NCBI GenBank assembly: GCA_905221605.1
Contig: CAJNDS010002094.1
Span: 186,001 to 250,000, forward strand
Direction: 5' to 3'
Length of the DNA: 64,000 nt
Origin: Symbiodinium natans
Taxonomy: Eukaryota > Sar > Dinophyceae > Suessiales > Symbiodiniaceae
How positions within the stretch are numbered: the stretch's first letter is position 1; every line of letters begins with the position of its first letter. This document shows, piece by piece, positions 53,901-64,000 of this stretch. Under the pieces are notes generated by a model. It had not been told where the DNA came from. It searched no databases and was given only the letters and a program-made list of their open reading frames with translations. The translations under genes were made by a program, and so were the position numbers.

Positions 53901-55830
53901 CGCACAACCCACCAATGCTTCGAGGCCGGAGCCGCTGATGCTCATGATGCGCGGTTGGGTGGCGGGCTTGGGTGCGCATCATCGAGGCTTCGCTTCTATT
54001 TGTGGATCCGGCGGGCGAGCAGCAGCAGCATCAGCAGGTCCTTGGTGCTGCGGGGGCGGGGGGGGGTTCAGGGCAGCAGGACCTCCAAGGCCCTGTAACT
54101 ACACCGCTATCGTGGGCATTCCCGGCGGCGCGTGCGCGCGCGGCGCGCCTTCGTTTCACACTCCCGTCCTCCTAAACCTGCTGGGGGCGTTGCCCGCCCC
54201 TGGGCGCAGCCCCTTTAAATAAGAATAATACTAATAATAATAATCTGGTGGACACAGCCAACACGGAAAAACGACTCTACAACCGTTGTTGACGCCAAGC
54301 AGCATCTCCGTCGACGTGCTCGAATCGTCCCTTGCCGTGCGCTTTGTCATTCTCCTGGCTACAGTCCCGAGATGTCCCGAATCAGCCAGAAGGGGACACG
54401 AAAATAGAAGAACACAAAAAAGGTGACACAAAAGGAGGACACAAGAGGAGGACACAAGGAGAACGTTCGCCGAGCATGTGGCCCAGCTGCCGGTGTACTT
54501 GGCTCCATCGGGCCACACCTTTTGGGAGTTTGGGCGCAATTTGGTTCCATGGACGAGCCTCAACTAACTGACAGTGTGGAGTTTGGGCGATTGAGGCAGT
54601 TGAGGGGCAGAGCATACTTACAAGATCAAGGGAACGAGTAGTAATCACTCTCAGCAGAGGCTGGAATACTGTCTGACATGCCCCCCAGCCACGAACCAAG
54701 GTTAGAAAATATCTGGACAGGCCGAGGAATGTAGATAAGCACTCAGCCTTACCCTCTAATGACTCTAATGTTTGGCTCATTGTGGCGGCCGCTTAGAGAA
54801 TTTTTGGGTCCCTTATCCACATGAATCATGATTCATGAACGATGTACAACATCCCCACTTACGCCAGCGCGCTCTTAAGACCAACTGTCCACCTTGGTCC
54901 ACCTAAACATCGAAAGCGAGCGAGCTGTTGTATCTAGTGCAAAGCTCCGATTGTGCTTGAACTTGTATGACTTGATGCCCGCACAACACACATGATCTTC
55001 TCTTCTGCTGCGCAGCGTTCGGAAAACTGAGGTGTGGCCGACGGGAAAGAAATGCGTGCCGGAAAGTGTCACCCATTGAAGGCATCTTCTATGTTGCCGG
55101 ATTGACAAGAGCCTGTAGGCATGGGAAACATAAGCAGGGTCGGCAACCTTCGCAAAAATCCTTTTCGCCGATGAACCTTTGGATTCTGACATCTTGTATT
55201 GGTACAGGTACATGCAAGATCCGCCACGGTCCCTGCCTGTTCTCCTTGTCCATGACGGGCATTGCCTAGAAGGGACTCGTTCGGCACTGATTGCGCCATG
55301 AATTGGACTGAAGGTCAAGACTGTCAAAGCTAAGCCACCCATCCACTCACCAGTGTACGTAGCTCCATTCTCAAACCTCAGTCAAGAGCCCAGTTGCGGC
55401 ATTGCGCAAACGAAGGGCTGCAACATGGACACCTAAGAGGCGAGACTGGTGTGGGCCACGCTTCTCCAGCTTGCCATCGCTGGGAAACTTGCCCTGTACA
55501 GGCCCAGGGCATCACATCACTGGGCAGGTCACTAGTCGCTCGTTTGTCGACACCCTGTGGTCAAGCGTTGATTTGAGCGCTGGGCGTTGACTATGTTTGG
55601 CGAAAACCCAGGCAAGACGAGCACGGCACACAGCACACAGCACTACGGGTGAGGGCCCGCCTGAACCTCGACAGCATTGCCTTCCGCACCAGTGCAGAAG
55701 GTGCATCCCACGTTGTTGTTCCTCGGCACATGCATGTGAACTTTATGACTGTATGCAACATGTCAGAAAAACACACACTTGGAACTTCCAGGGCTTGAAC
55801 CCCATCTGGCTGGCAGGGGGCAAGTGTTCG
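50966..55830 (-). CDS. MORN-repeat protein gene with very small exons
   Basis: MORN repeats (about 23 residues, consensus YxGxWxxGxxHGxG) are typical of membrane-contact and cytoskeletal scaffold proteins. On the minus strand they occur right to left. FENGATYTG (exon ending 55351 before GTGAGT) joins in frame to NARHGQGEQ (exon 55265-55237). [10 protein letters not shown] is the 28-nt exon 54518-54491. PRYEG is near 52430, [16 protein letters not shown] near 52230-52180, [10 protein letters not shown] near 52110-52080, AKYEG near 51757-51742, [13 protein letters not shown] near 51640, and [16 protein letters not shown] near 51080-51020. Introns repeatedly interrupt the codon for the Gly of YxG. 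Possible upstream exons are [13 protein letters not shown] (about 55500) and [20 protein letters not shown] (about 55730-55660). Both gene ends are unknown. Confidence 0.75.
52590..53310. other. AT-rich intronic stretch without recognisable features
   Basis: Within the MORN gene this interval is AT-rich compared with its neighbours, has no long open frame on either strand and shows no repeat structure that I can see. Confidence 0.5.
53320..54215. other. GC-rich island with inverted repeat inside the MORN gene
   Basis: Base composition changes sharply to GC-rich at both edges, with a C run at about 53539-53553. The arms at about 53765-53800 and 53919-53954 are imperfect reverse complements sharing CATCAGCGG. 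A 179-codon plus frame (53683-54222) crosses it but looks like a composition effect (Gly/Ala-rich, no domain). It is probably an insertion into an intron. Confidence 0.6.
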
Positions 55831-56629
55831 AATCAACTACCAGCCAGAACTCGCACGAGTGGACAAACATGCATGAAGGTTTCCCACAAGGACTTGCAGC
55901 ATGATCACACAAGTTACGGGTGAACAGTCAAAGAGTTCTCTGCATCATGCTCACCAAATGCTCGTTTGCCAAATGCACGTTGCTTCCACGCCAAGGAACC
56001 TGCAAGCTGAGTACGATGTTGTATGCTTCGTGCGTTTTGTCCTGCATTGGTTGTTTGTGTCTGCTGCTCTTCTTATGGTGACGAGATGACCAGGGAGAGA
56101 GCTTTACTAATACTTCGTGCTGGGGGCTGGGGGCGGGGGGGCTGGCGCTCCCATTTTGAAACTTCTGTCACACGGCCTCAGTGACGAAAGTAGTGAAACA
56201 ATTGGCGAGCTGTAGTACTTCGCACTACGGCGCAGTCTCCGACAAGCACGCCTGAGCTATGGTCGAACCTCATGTTTCCCCGACGATATGGCCAAGACGG
56301 AAAGCGATGAGAAAGTCTTCGAAAGCACAACACCCAGCTAGCCGGCTTCAACATGTTTCAACAAGATAGGTCGGGGCTCCACAGAAAAGCCCTGAGCTTT
56401 CACAGGACCAAATGCTGCATGGTACTGGAAAGAAAGCCTTCCAGAGATGTATGCAGCGAGCTGAACGCTTGCTTCAGCACGATGCCTGGGACCATTAACA
56501 AATGCTAACCATCCTAACCCTAAGCAAGAGCAGATTCTCGAAACTCTGTAAGATCCTGCAAGCAGAGTCTCTGATTCTCTTGAAAGTTTCGAGAGCTGCT
56601 CAGCGACTCACAAATGGCAAATCAGGGGC

Positions 56630-59600
56630 CCTGTGTGTCAGTCAATGGATACGTCTCCCCATGAGAAGGTAGAGAAAGCAAGCCATGGTGCAAGGCATCT
56701 AGACACACTGAACAACTCAATGGACACCGCCTGAGATTCATGATATTCGTTGTCTGCTGGAGAGTGATCCGCTTTTGCGTCATGCCCATGACCATGTTCG
56801 GATGCTGGCACGGGGTCGAGACTCATCAAGGGCTTCGACGGCGCAGGATCTGCTAGCCATATCTGTCACATCTCAACTGTCAACAAAGCAGGAGTACGGT
56901 CTTCGGGCTCCAGCGGCAATCTCCCCAACCAGCAACGGATAGTCGCAATGGAGCCGCGCTCTGCTGGAAGCCCTGTTAGGTGCAAGAGGCTTAGCAGATG
57001 GCAACAGCATGGCTCAACAGCATGGCTCAACAGCATGGCTCAGCACTTCACTTGAGGGGCCCCACCTGCAGCTTTGACTCGGTCTTGGCAAACTGCCTGG
57101 CAGTGCACTGGCTGAGAACTGAAACGGGAGGCTCAATGGCTCAATCATGCCGTCAGCGGCTGAGAGTTCGAGTCAATCCCGTACTCACCTGGAGCCGGAG
57201 GCGTAACTTACAGGAATGTGCTCAATGTTGCACAATGACCATGTTAACAATGCTGCTCAAACATGTACCACTTCCTACAACGTGGTACATGCTTGCCTTT
57301 AGATTCACCTCTGAGGCCTGGGCCCGTCCAACCTGCTTGAGAGCCTCTGTTGTCGAGAAAATATTCCGAGGATGCTGGCACTCCGTTGTTCGAGAGTCAG
57401 GCGGGCCGAACTAGCACGGGACGGAGGCTCTGAGTGGTTCCTGCTCGACACATTGATGCTGACACACCTTCCAAGAACACAGCTGCGCAAAGAAACCCTG
57501 AAACCCCCTGCCTTGTTTGCCGCGCTGGCAGCTCCGAGAAATCACGAGGCTTGGGCCGCGTCATAAATCCTGGGCCCGCACTCTGCCGGCAACAGACTTC
57601 CTTCTCAAGCCAGCCATCGGTATGTGTGTAGACAAAATATGACAGCATGCTTGGCGGGCGGGCCGAAGTCGTGCTCGTAGGTGCTCAACATCTCGGGTCT
57701 ATCGGCCATCTTGCGCAGGTGGTGCTTCACTGCTGCAGTCCTGAAACCCGACATGGCCCAAGTGTCAAAGTGTCAGCCTTAAGCTCCGTTGACTGCATCC
57801 TGGTGCCGACACGTATAGGTCCTGCCTGTGCAGATGCTGGTGGGTCTCCGTCTCCCGGATGTGCCGCGGATACACCTCACAGGATCACAAGCGGTCTGGG
57901 CTTAGCGGTATGGGACTCACTGCGAAGCAGAACTAAAGATGATCTGGGTGCACAACCTGCACGTCGCGAACAAGGCGGCCGCCGCCCCGAACATCATGCC
58001 ACTCACCAGCCTCAGAGAAGAAAATGAACACCGGAGCACATAGAACACCGAGTAAATGAGTACATGTGGGTCCATCTCAGCCCAGATCTGTCTGTTGATG
58101 ATCTTTCCCTCTGGGAAACAGCCTAGGAAGCAACTTCGCAACAGCCCTAGGCTTCGAGATGGCCACCCCTTGCAGTTCAGCCGAGCTCGTGACGGCGCTA
58201 CCGTGTTCACACAGATCTGAGAAGGCAGCTGAGAGCAGTTCTGAAAGCAGCTGAAAGTAGCGGACTCTGGAAGGAGCAAACAACAGAAAACCAACGGAAG
58301 CATGCTCACACGCTCGGCTTTGAGAGACTGAGCTCAAGGCTGGCTGGGGTGCAAGTCCCGACGGATTTGTCATGGGAGCCTTCTGTGCAGAGCACTGCAG
58401 GGGCTCGGATAGGCTCGGAAGTGAAGGCTTCTGGCCGAGCTTGCGGCGCAGCGAGAAGAGGAGTCACCCAACTGGGCTCCCTCTGTTACGCTTTGGACCT
58501 CCACATGTTTGAGCCAGAAGCCTGCATGAGCGGGAAGCGACTGACAAAGAGTTTTGGCAGACCCGTCCGCAGAAGACCCTGGAGCATGGAAGATGTAACG
58601 AACGCAACGACCCTGTTCTCACTGCTTCCCGTACCTTAAGCTGAGATTTGCTGAGTCTGTGCCAGCGGCGGGAACTGTGCTCGGACTGCCGCTCCGTGAG
58701 CCACAGATCTGGGATCGAGCTCTCTGGACAGCTCTGATCGCCTGATCGCCTCCTCTTTATGCTCACAGGGACCAGGCTCACAGAGAAGGCGCGCACTTCT
58801 CGAGGGACTTCGCACTTCCTACTTCGTCTGGGTTTTGAGTCGGTGAATGGCTGAAACTCTGATACAATGAAGTGCGCGAACGAATTTGAAGCGATGTGTG
58901 TCACTGTGTGTCAGAAGGTAGTGTACGGAGGTTGAGCAGACTGGTCAGCTGCTCAAGCCCGTGGTCCTGAACATGTTGGCAAGTTCAGAACAGTTTCAGA
59001 ACACTGCACAAGACACAGGATGGGCCTCAAGCCAGGTGCAGCTCAACCTGTCTTGCCAATCACCTTGTCCTGAGCCAGCGCAAATGTCTTGGTGCACGAC
59101 GCCCATGTGCTTCCGTTCGTTGCCAACACTGCTTAACATCAACACCTCGGAAAAAGGGAAGCGTACCTGCCAAAGCTGCGCCGATTTGGAGAACACCATG
59201 TCATAGAGAGGCTTGATGTTGGCCTCCTATACAATGGAGCTGACACAATCCTCATCGAGCAGCGAGAATGGCACTCTGACGAGTCCTGGTATGTTCCAAC
59301 ACAAATACCTGCACAGCTGCTCAACAGTGATGAGGCAAAAGAACAAGGTAGAGCCATCTCATTGGGAACTCAACTTGGTGTCACGCCGGTGCAGAAGCCC
59401 AGAACCATCATGGTGAACATCGCCTCCATTCGTGCAAGATCAGGCAGGGCAGTCTTGCACACGGCACACGCCTTCAAGCGGGACCAGCCCAAGGAAAACA
59501 AATCAGATCTGACCTCTTGCTAAAACCCACTCACTTGAGGCATACATTGCAGACATTGCAACACGGTATTATGCAAGCGCGTGGACCACTTGGATACGAA

Positions 59601-59647
59601 AGCCAACGTGACCTGCTCATTTGTTTCTTCCACAAGCGAGCCCCCGT
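56630..59647 (-). CDS. Multi-exon gene, unknown function
   Basis: Well-bounded minus-strand exons include the following. About 59647-59535 (VTLAFVSKWSTRLHNTVLQC) ends before GTGAGT. About 59460-59390 (ALPDLARMEAMFTMMVLGFC) follows. The 60-nt exon 59226-59167 (IKPLYDMVFSKSAQLWQ) lies between GTATAG and GTACGC. About 58600-58480 reads GSSADGSAKTLCQSLPAHAG. About 58260-58100 reads YFQLLSELLSAAFSDLC. About 58120-57980 reads KIINRQIWAEMDPHVLIYSV followed by a hydrophobic stretch. About 57732-57640 begins after GACTGCAG and reads RKMADRPEMLSTYEHDFGPP. About 56830-56680 reads DPVPASEHGHGHDAKADHSP, histidine- and aspartate-rich. The hydrophobic part hints at a membrane segment. I do not recognise the family, and two genes are possible. 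Confidence 0.5.
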
Positions 59648-59994
59648 CTCAATAGTCGCGATCCCAATGCTTCCCCGAAACTAGACCCTGTAAGTCAGCA
59701 GCATCAAGCTGCACGCATCTTCTTGCAGTGTGCATGATTTGCTCATGCCAACTGAGATGCAAAGCCACATTGGCGGAAGTCCATCATTCAGACAACCAGA
59801 AAACACACTCTTTGGCAGCACTTGCTGCGGCACAATTAGCAACGTTGAGCGCTTTGAACTGCGCCATTCTAAAGCTAGTGAGCTAGACCATATCTCCTTC
59901 GACGTCCTGCATGGCATCCTCCCCGCCTCGGCACATCAAGCAAAACACACCGCACTGCAGTATGACAAAGAAAGCCAAGGATTGAAAAATTGTA

Positions 59995-60085
59995 CTGAAA
60001 ATAGTACTCAAAGAGTGCTCAAACACCAGTAGTACTCACATAGCACTCAAATAGTACTCAACTAGTACTCAAATAGAACCTGAAT
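59995..60085. repeat. AAATAGTACTCA tandem repeat
   Basis: Seven or eight degenerate copies of an 11-14 nt unit (AATAGTACTCA), lying between two minus-strand genes or in the 3' part of the AAA gene. Confidence 0.85.
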
Positions 60086-60399
60086 AGTACCCAACAGTCG
60101 AGACTCGACAAGTGCCATGCTCTTCGTTGAACGCTTTGTGTCTCAGACCCTGCTCGGCATTGTGGGTCGGCTTCACCCTCCGCAAGGCACCTGGTCATTC
60201 GCAACACATGCACCACATGTACCAGCAAGAGCCACTGTTGCAGCTGAGACGCAATCGAAATCACGCTTTGCTATATCTCGCAATTCCCGTGTCACCTTGT
60301 GAGCAAAGATCGCAGAAAGAACGTGCCAGGCGGCTTTTGCCAACAGGTTGTAGCAACTAAGACAACTTGAGACCAATCTGAGCAAAGCGACCTGAGAGC

Positions 60400-62838
60400 C
60401 TGCACGCGCAGAAGCCATGGAAGCCACCTCCCGTACTGGACCCATGGCTGCCTCACACAGCAGTTGCTGCAAGTCCGAGCACGAGAAGCCTGCAGGGGTG
60501 CAAAACATACCCGCAAAAACATCGGCAAGGCATCACTATATAGACTCTAGACTACAACACATGTTTTGGCACAAGCACAGGTGGCGAATGCGCTTTTCTT
60601 GCCTTCGGTGCGCTCCACAATGTACTGGATGTCCGACTCGCTTATGTCTCCCCGAAGCCCGACTTTCGAGTTGTGCTTCTTCAACTGAGCCGCCAAAAGG
60701 GATTGGCGGGCATGCTTGCCAGGCAGCGGAACATATAGACGCTTTGGCAGCCTGCGGAGCACAGCATGATCCAGGTCCCACGGCATGTTGGTAGCTCCAA
60801 CCAGCAGAATCTTCCTGGATTGGTCTTTGCTTTAAACCGCTTTCGGTATAGTGCCTACGAGCTCGAGGCTTTCGAAGGCACCGTGAAGGAATTCTAGTAA
60901 TTCTAGAGCCCCCGCCCTTGGAACCCCCAGCTTACGCAGAGTCTTGAACGAAGGCTCAAATTCAAACATGAGGGAGCTTTCGTAACCTCATAGAGGCAGT
61001 GGCGTGCACAGCGAAGCTTATCTACGAATTGTACATACGCCGAACAGAAGCACCTTGAAGGGCGTACCTGGCTACTGCGAATGTGTCGATCCTGCTAGTT
61101 GTTACTCGACTTCGAAGGCGGCACGTCGATCCAAACAGGACTTCAGTGACTGAAGGTCACACGTGTGCAAGGCGTCATGGATGCAGAAAGGCAGTCACGA
61201 TGCCTACAAAGATCTCGATATTCACCGACGAGTGCTAATGTTTTGAAACGCATAATTTGTGGGCATTCTGGGAAAAAAACCGACACTGGAGATGCCAGAA
61301 TCCAGGATGAGGACTGCACATCGTACATGTTGATTCCCATGAATGTCATGGGTCAACGATGACTTGAAACTGGTCGAGGATAACACTGGCGAGAGGAACG
61401 GCGAGAAGGGCTCATGCACATGCACATTTGTGTATGCACATCGCAGTTTCACTGGTTCCACAAACACTCAGATTCACGAAACCATAACACATCCGGGTCT
61501 CTCGTCAGCTGCTGTATCGGCTCCTTCCAAGGACGTGAGGAACTCGTTTTTGACTCTGCGTGAGGCCTCGTTGTCTGCATCTCGACGCTGGCTTAGCAAG
61601 GAATCGATCTCATCCAAGAATATGACGGAGGGTTGCCTGTCCGCAGCGAGCTGAAACAATGCTTTCACGGTTTTTTCTGCCTCTCCAATCCATTTGGACA
61701 TCACGGTGGAAGCGTTGACATTGAAGAATGTCGCCCCGCACTCTGCAGCTATCCACTTAGCAAGCAAGGTCTTTCCTGTACCAGGTGGGCCAAAGAGCAG
61801 AAGGCCACGGGCTGGCTTTGTTAATGCGGATTGGAAAAGCTCAGGATGCAAGCGTGGCAGAATCAAAACTTCTTCGATCTGCATTTTAACGAAGCTTAAA
61901 CCAGCGATATCGTCCTTCTTGATGGCATCTGCGGCATCAGTGCGATGAATCGTCGCCTCCAGCGCGGGCACAAGCCGTTCAAGCTGATCCGCATCTGCAA
62001 TTCGTAGCCAGGCATCACTCCATTCATGTTTCTTGTCACAGGCATCTTGATGCAAGCGCTTCGGAGCCCGACATCTTGCATCTCGCTTTAGAATTGACTG
62101 GCTGACTTCTTCCAGTTCCAGTGGAACTTTCTGTGTACTGGGCTGTGGTTGTTTCTTGCTGGCTACCTCTGGAAATAGGTCTGCAGCACTTCGGAAGCTA
62201 CTTGGGGCATCTGCTCGTTCGGGAGCCTCTCGACCATCAGACCCGAGGGGTTCAGAGCGCGAATGGATTTCTCCAGCTTGCCCCAAGGCGGTGTGGCTGC
62301 GTGCCACTGCAGTTTTTGCCGTCTGTGAATCTCTCACGGGCCCCACGGCCCCCAATGGGATGCGTGCTGCGCTCCCTTCCGACCCTTCCTCACTGGCAAG
62401 TGTGGAAGATCTTGCACACACTGGAGGAACGATGGGAGAGAGTTTCCAAGCCTGCGTTTGAACAAGACTCTGAAACTCTTCCAGATCGGCTGTGTCGTCA
62501 ACGAGCTGGGCAACCTCTCCAGGTTGGATTCCGGACATGCGTGGCAAGGCCTCGACCTGTGATGAGAGCGAGACCAGCTCATCCTCGACGTGATCCCAAA
62601 TCTCAGCAAGAACTTCAGCTGATTCCTTGGAGCCTTGCTCGACTCCGGTACCTTTGCACACCTGGCCTAAGATCTCCAACTCTTGTTCAAGGCGGCGCTG
62701 CCTGTCGCCCAAGTCATTGCCGCCTGACCGCGAAATCGAGTCCTTCATCATCAACGCAGCAAGCTCTGAGTACAGCTTGTTGATTCCATCAATTCCATCA
62801 CTCTGCGGGCACCGGACATTGCTCACAGAAGCAGCCAT
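60400..62838 (-). CDS. AAA ATPase, meiotic clade (katanin/spastin/fidgetin/VPS4 type)
   Basis: Members of this clade form hexamers that pull on tubulin tails or ESCRT proteins using ATP. Exon 1 starts at 62838 (MAASVSNVRCP) and has an N-terminal part of about 290 residues with acidic, helical and Ser/Pro-rich segments. The AAA domain follows: DIAGLSFVKMQIEEV, Walker A GPPGTGKT, pore loop MSKWIGEAEKTVKALF, Walker B VIFLDEIDSLLSQRRD. Exon 2 (about 60830-60603) contains KILLVGATNMPWDLDHAVLR with RR/PKR arginine-finger region, and the lid. It ends in ERTEG at a GC donor (GCAAGA). Exon 3 (60489-60400) reads FSCSDLQQLLCEAAMGPVRE, typical of the lid helices. The C-terminal helix was not found with certainty; VTRELRDIAKRDFDCVSAA (about 60300) is a candidate. 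The exon 1/2 junction is not exact. The sequence looks closest to fidgetin-like or spastin forms, judged from memory. Confidence 0.88.
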
Positions 62839-64000
62839 TGATGCCAGCGAGTGAAACGAGTGTGTATCACGACTCCCTCAAGTCTTTGCTAGACACGTGG
62901 GAAACCAATCCTGAACGTGGAACAGCTAGCACGACCCTCGGTCTTCTGTGTTTCCACTCTGTGAGCTGTCGGGATGGGGCAATGGGCGAGAAGGAAGATC
63001 GCTGCAAGCTGCTTAGTCCCTGCCGGTGGTCCAATCCTTTTTAAGCTTTGGAGGCCAGAGCGTCCATCACTCACCACTCACAAAGCTAACACTAATGTCA
63101 CTAATGCAGTGATGCAGTAACGCAGTGTAAGCTTCGATGACGTTGGAGGTGTGTTCAGTTCTGGTCTCTGTAAAGCAAACCAACGCTGCCACGGCAGGTT
63201 TGGCTTGCAGCTACATTCCGCGCAAGCAGACGACTTGGAGTTGGCTGCAAAACTTGCCCATATCAGTCACGGGATGACCTGAGAGCTGACAAGTCAACCA
63301 TGTGTGCCCTTTAACAACGCCAGCTTTAGGTCGGCACCATTAAGGGGAAAAACTCCGAGCATCGCTGACGCAGCCGCTGCCAAGCAGCAGAGTCCTCCAG
63401 AAACGCAGGCTCACAATTTTCACAAACATGGAGTTGGCATTTGCACGGAGTCAGAACCATAGTCCTTTCCGAACTCTTGTGCTAAGTAGTCGAGCAGCTT
63501 TTTGCTCTCCTTCAAGCAGATGACCTGCACAGTATGCACAGTGTGGGCTCCGACGGCTCCGGGACACTGACATCATCTGACATCGCAGTAGGGAAACGGC
63601 CCCAGGAGGAGCCCATGCCTTCGAGGCACATTATGGTCACATTCTGGTCACATCATATGGTCACATCACGGTTTTACGTCACGGTTTTACGGCAGGCCTC
63701 CAGCAAGGCCTTGCAGTCTCTGCCAGCACTTCTCAGACACTTCAGACCTTTGCTAGGCTTCGCTGGGTTTTCACGGCATTGTGCGTCTCTGCGTGTTCTC
63801 GGGACACTTCAGCCCTGAGCCATAGAGCACCTCCACCAGGAAAAGATCTTGTGACTCCTGATTAGAAGTCACAAAGACCACAATCAAGGAACGATTTGCT
63901 TCCGTGGACGGCCCGCCTTTATTCGGCGCTCCACCTGGTCGACAAGCTTCGACGCTGCCTGCAAGGCAGTGGAAAGCAATCAACTGGAAAGAGGTCTTGG
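62839..64000. other. Region upstream of the AAA gene, no supported gene
   Basis: Open frames up to 94 codons exist on both strands but none shows domain motifs or convincing splice sites. A short degenerate repeat (GGTCACAT-like) occurs at about 63630-63670. The gene's promoter presumably lies here; I recognise no motif. Confidence 0.5.

Noticed and set aside
53683-54222. 179-codon plus-strand frame in the GC-rich island
   Set aside because: Gly/Ala-rich composition, no domain, opposite in direction to the surrounding gene, and coincident with a compositional island.
55825-55850. B-box-like GTTCGAATC
   Set aside because: No matching A box or acceptor stem at the right distance.
57122-57185. 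tRNA-like segment with ACGGGA...TCCCGT ends and GTTCGAGTC
   Set aside because: Only about 60 nt separate the ends, and no anticodon arm or proper T stem can be drawn.

Overview
This looks like nuclear DNA from a eukaryote with intron-rich genes, most likely a dinoflagellate (Symbiodiniaceae-like). Three things support this. Every exon I could recognise lies on the minus strand, as in unidirectional gene clusters. Many introns begin with GC rather than GT. One enzyme (a GrxB-type glutaredoxin) starts with a hydrophobic leader that fits import into a complex plastid. The species assignment is inference. I found no rRNA, no convincing tRNA, no CRISPR array and no bacterial-style operon.

Layout, left to right. 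0-4 kb: GA-rich simple repeats and sparse, doubtful coding signal. 4.2-5.7 kb: exons of an unidentified gene. 7-13 kb: exons of an unidentified alanine/glutamate-rich, coiled-coil-like gene. 14.3-14.6 kb: a degenerate ubiquitin-like stretch. 15.1-15.8 kb: further exon fragments. 16.4-24.9 kb: a large non-coding repeat block bounded by identical 34-nt inverted repeats. Inside it are a purine-rich satellite (unit about 1.19 kb), an array of nested palindromes, and an AT-rich/GC-rich palindromic array; a run of 67 G lies just outside. 25-29.8 kb: exons of a charged, coiled-coil-like gene. 31.4-33.5 kb: a serine/threonine protein kinase. 34.6-36.0 kb: the glutaredoxin. 37.2-37.9 kb: a GC-rich open region with possible exons. 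39.8-46.3 kb: many exons rich in predicted coiled coil. 46.5-48.5 kb: dihydroorotate dehydrogenase. 48.6-49.7 kb: exons of unknown function. 51-55.8 kb: a MORN-repeat gene split into very small exons. 56.6-59.6 kb: an unidentified gene. 60.4-62.8 kb: a meiotic-clade AAA ATPase (katanin/spastin/fidgetin type).

The genes do not form one pathway. Only four products are identifiable: pyrimidine synthesis (DHODH), redox control (glutaredoxin), signalling (kinase) and microtubule/membrane remodelling (AAA ATPase); the MORN protein is recognisable by repeat only. Gene spans are joined from separate exons read by eye, so outer ends, gene counts between anchors and many splice sites are approximate. 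Exact exon ends are given only where splice sites and reading frame agree.
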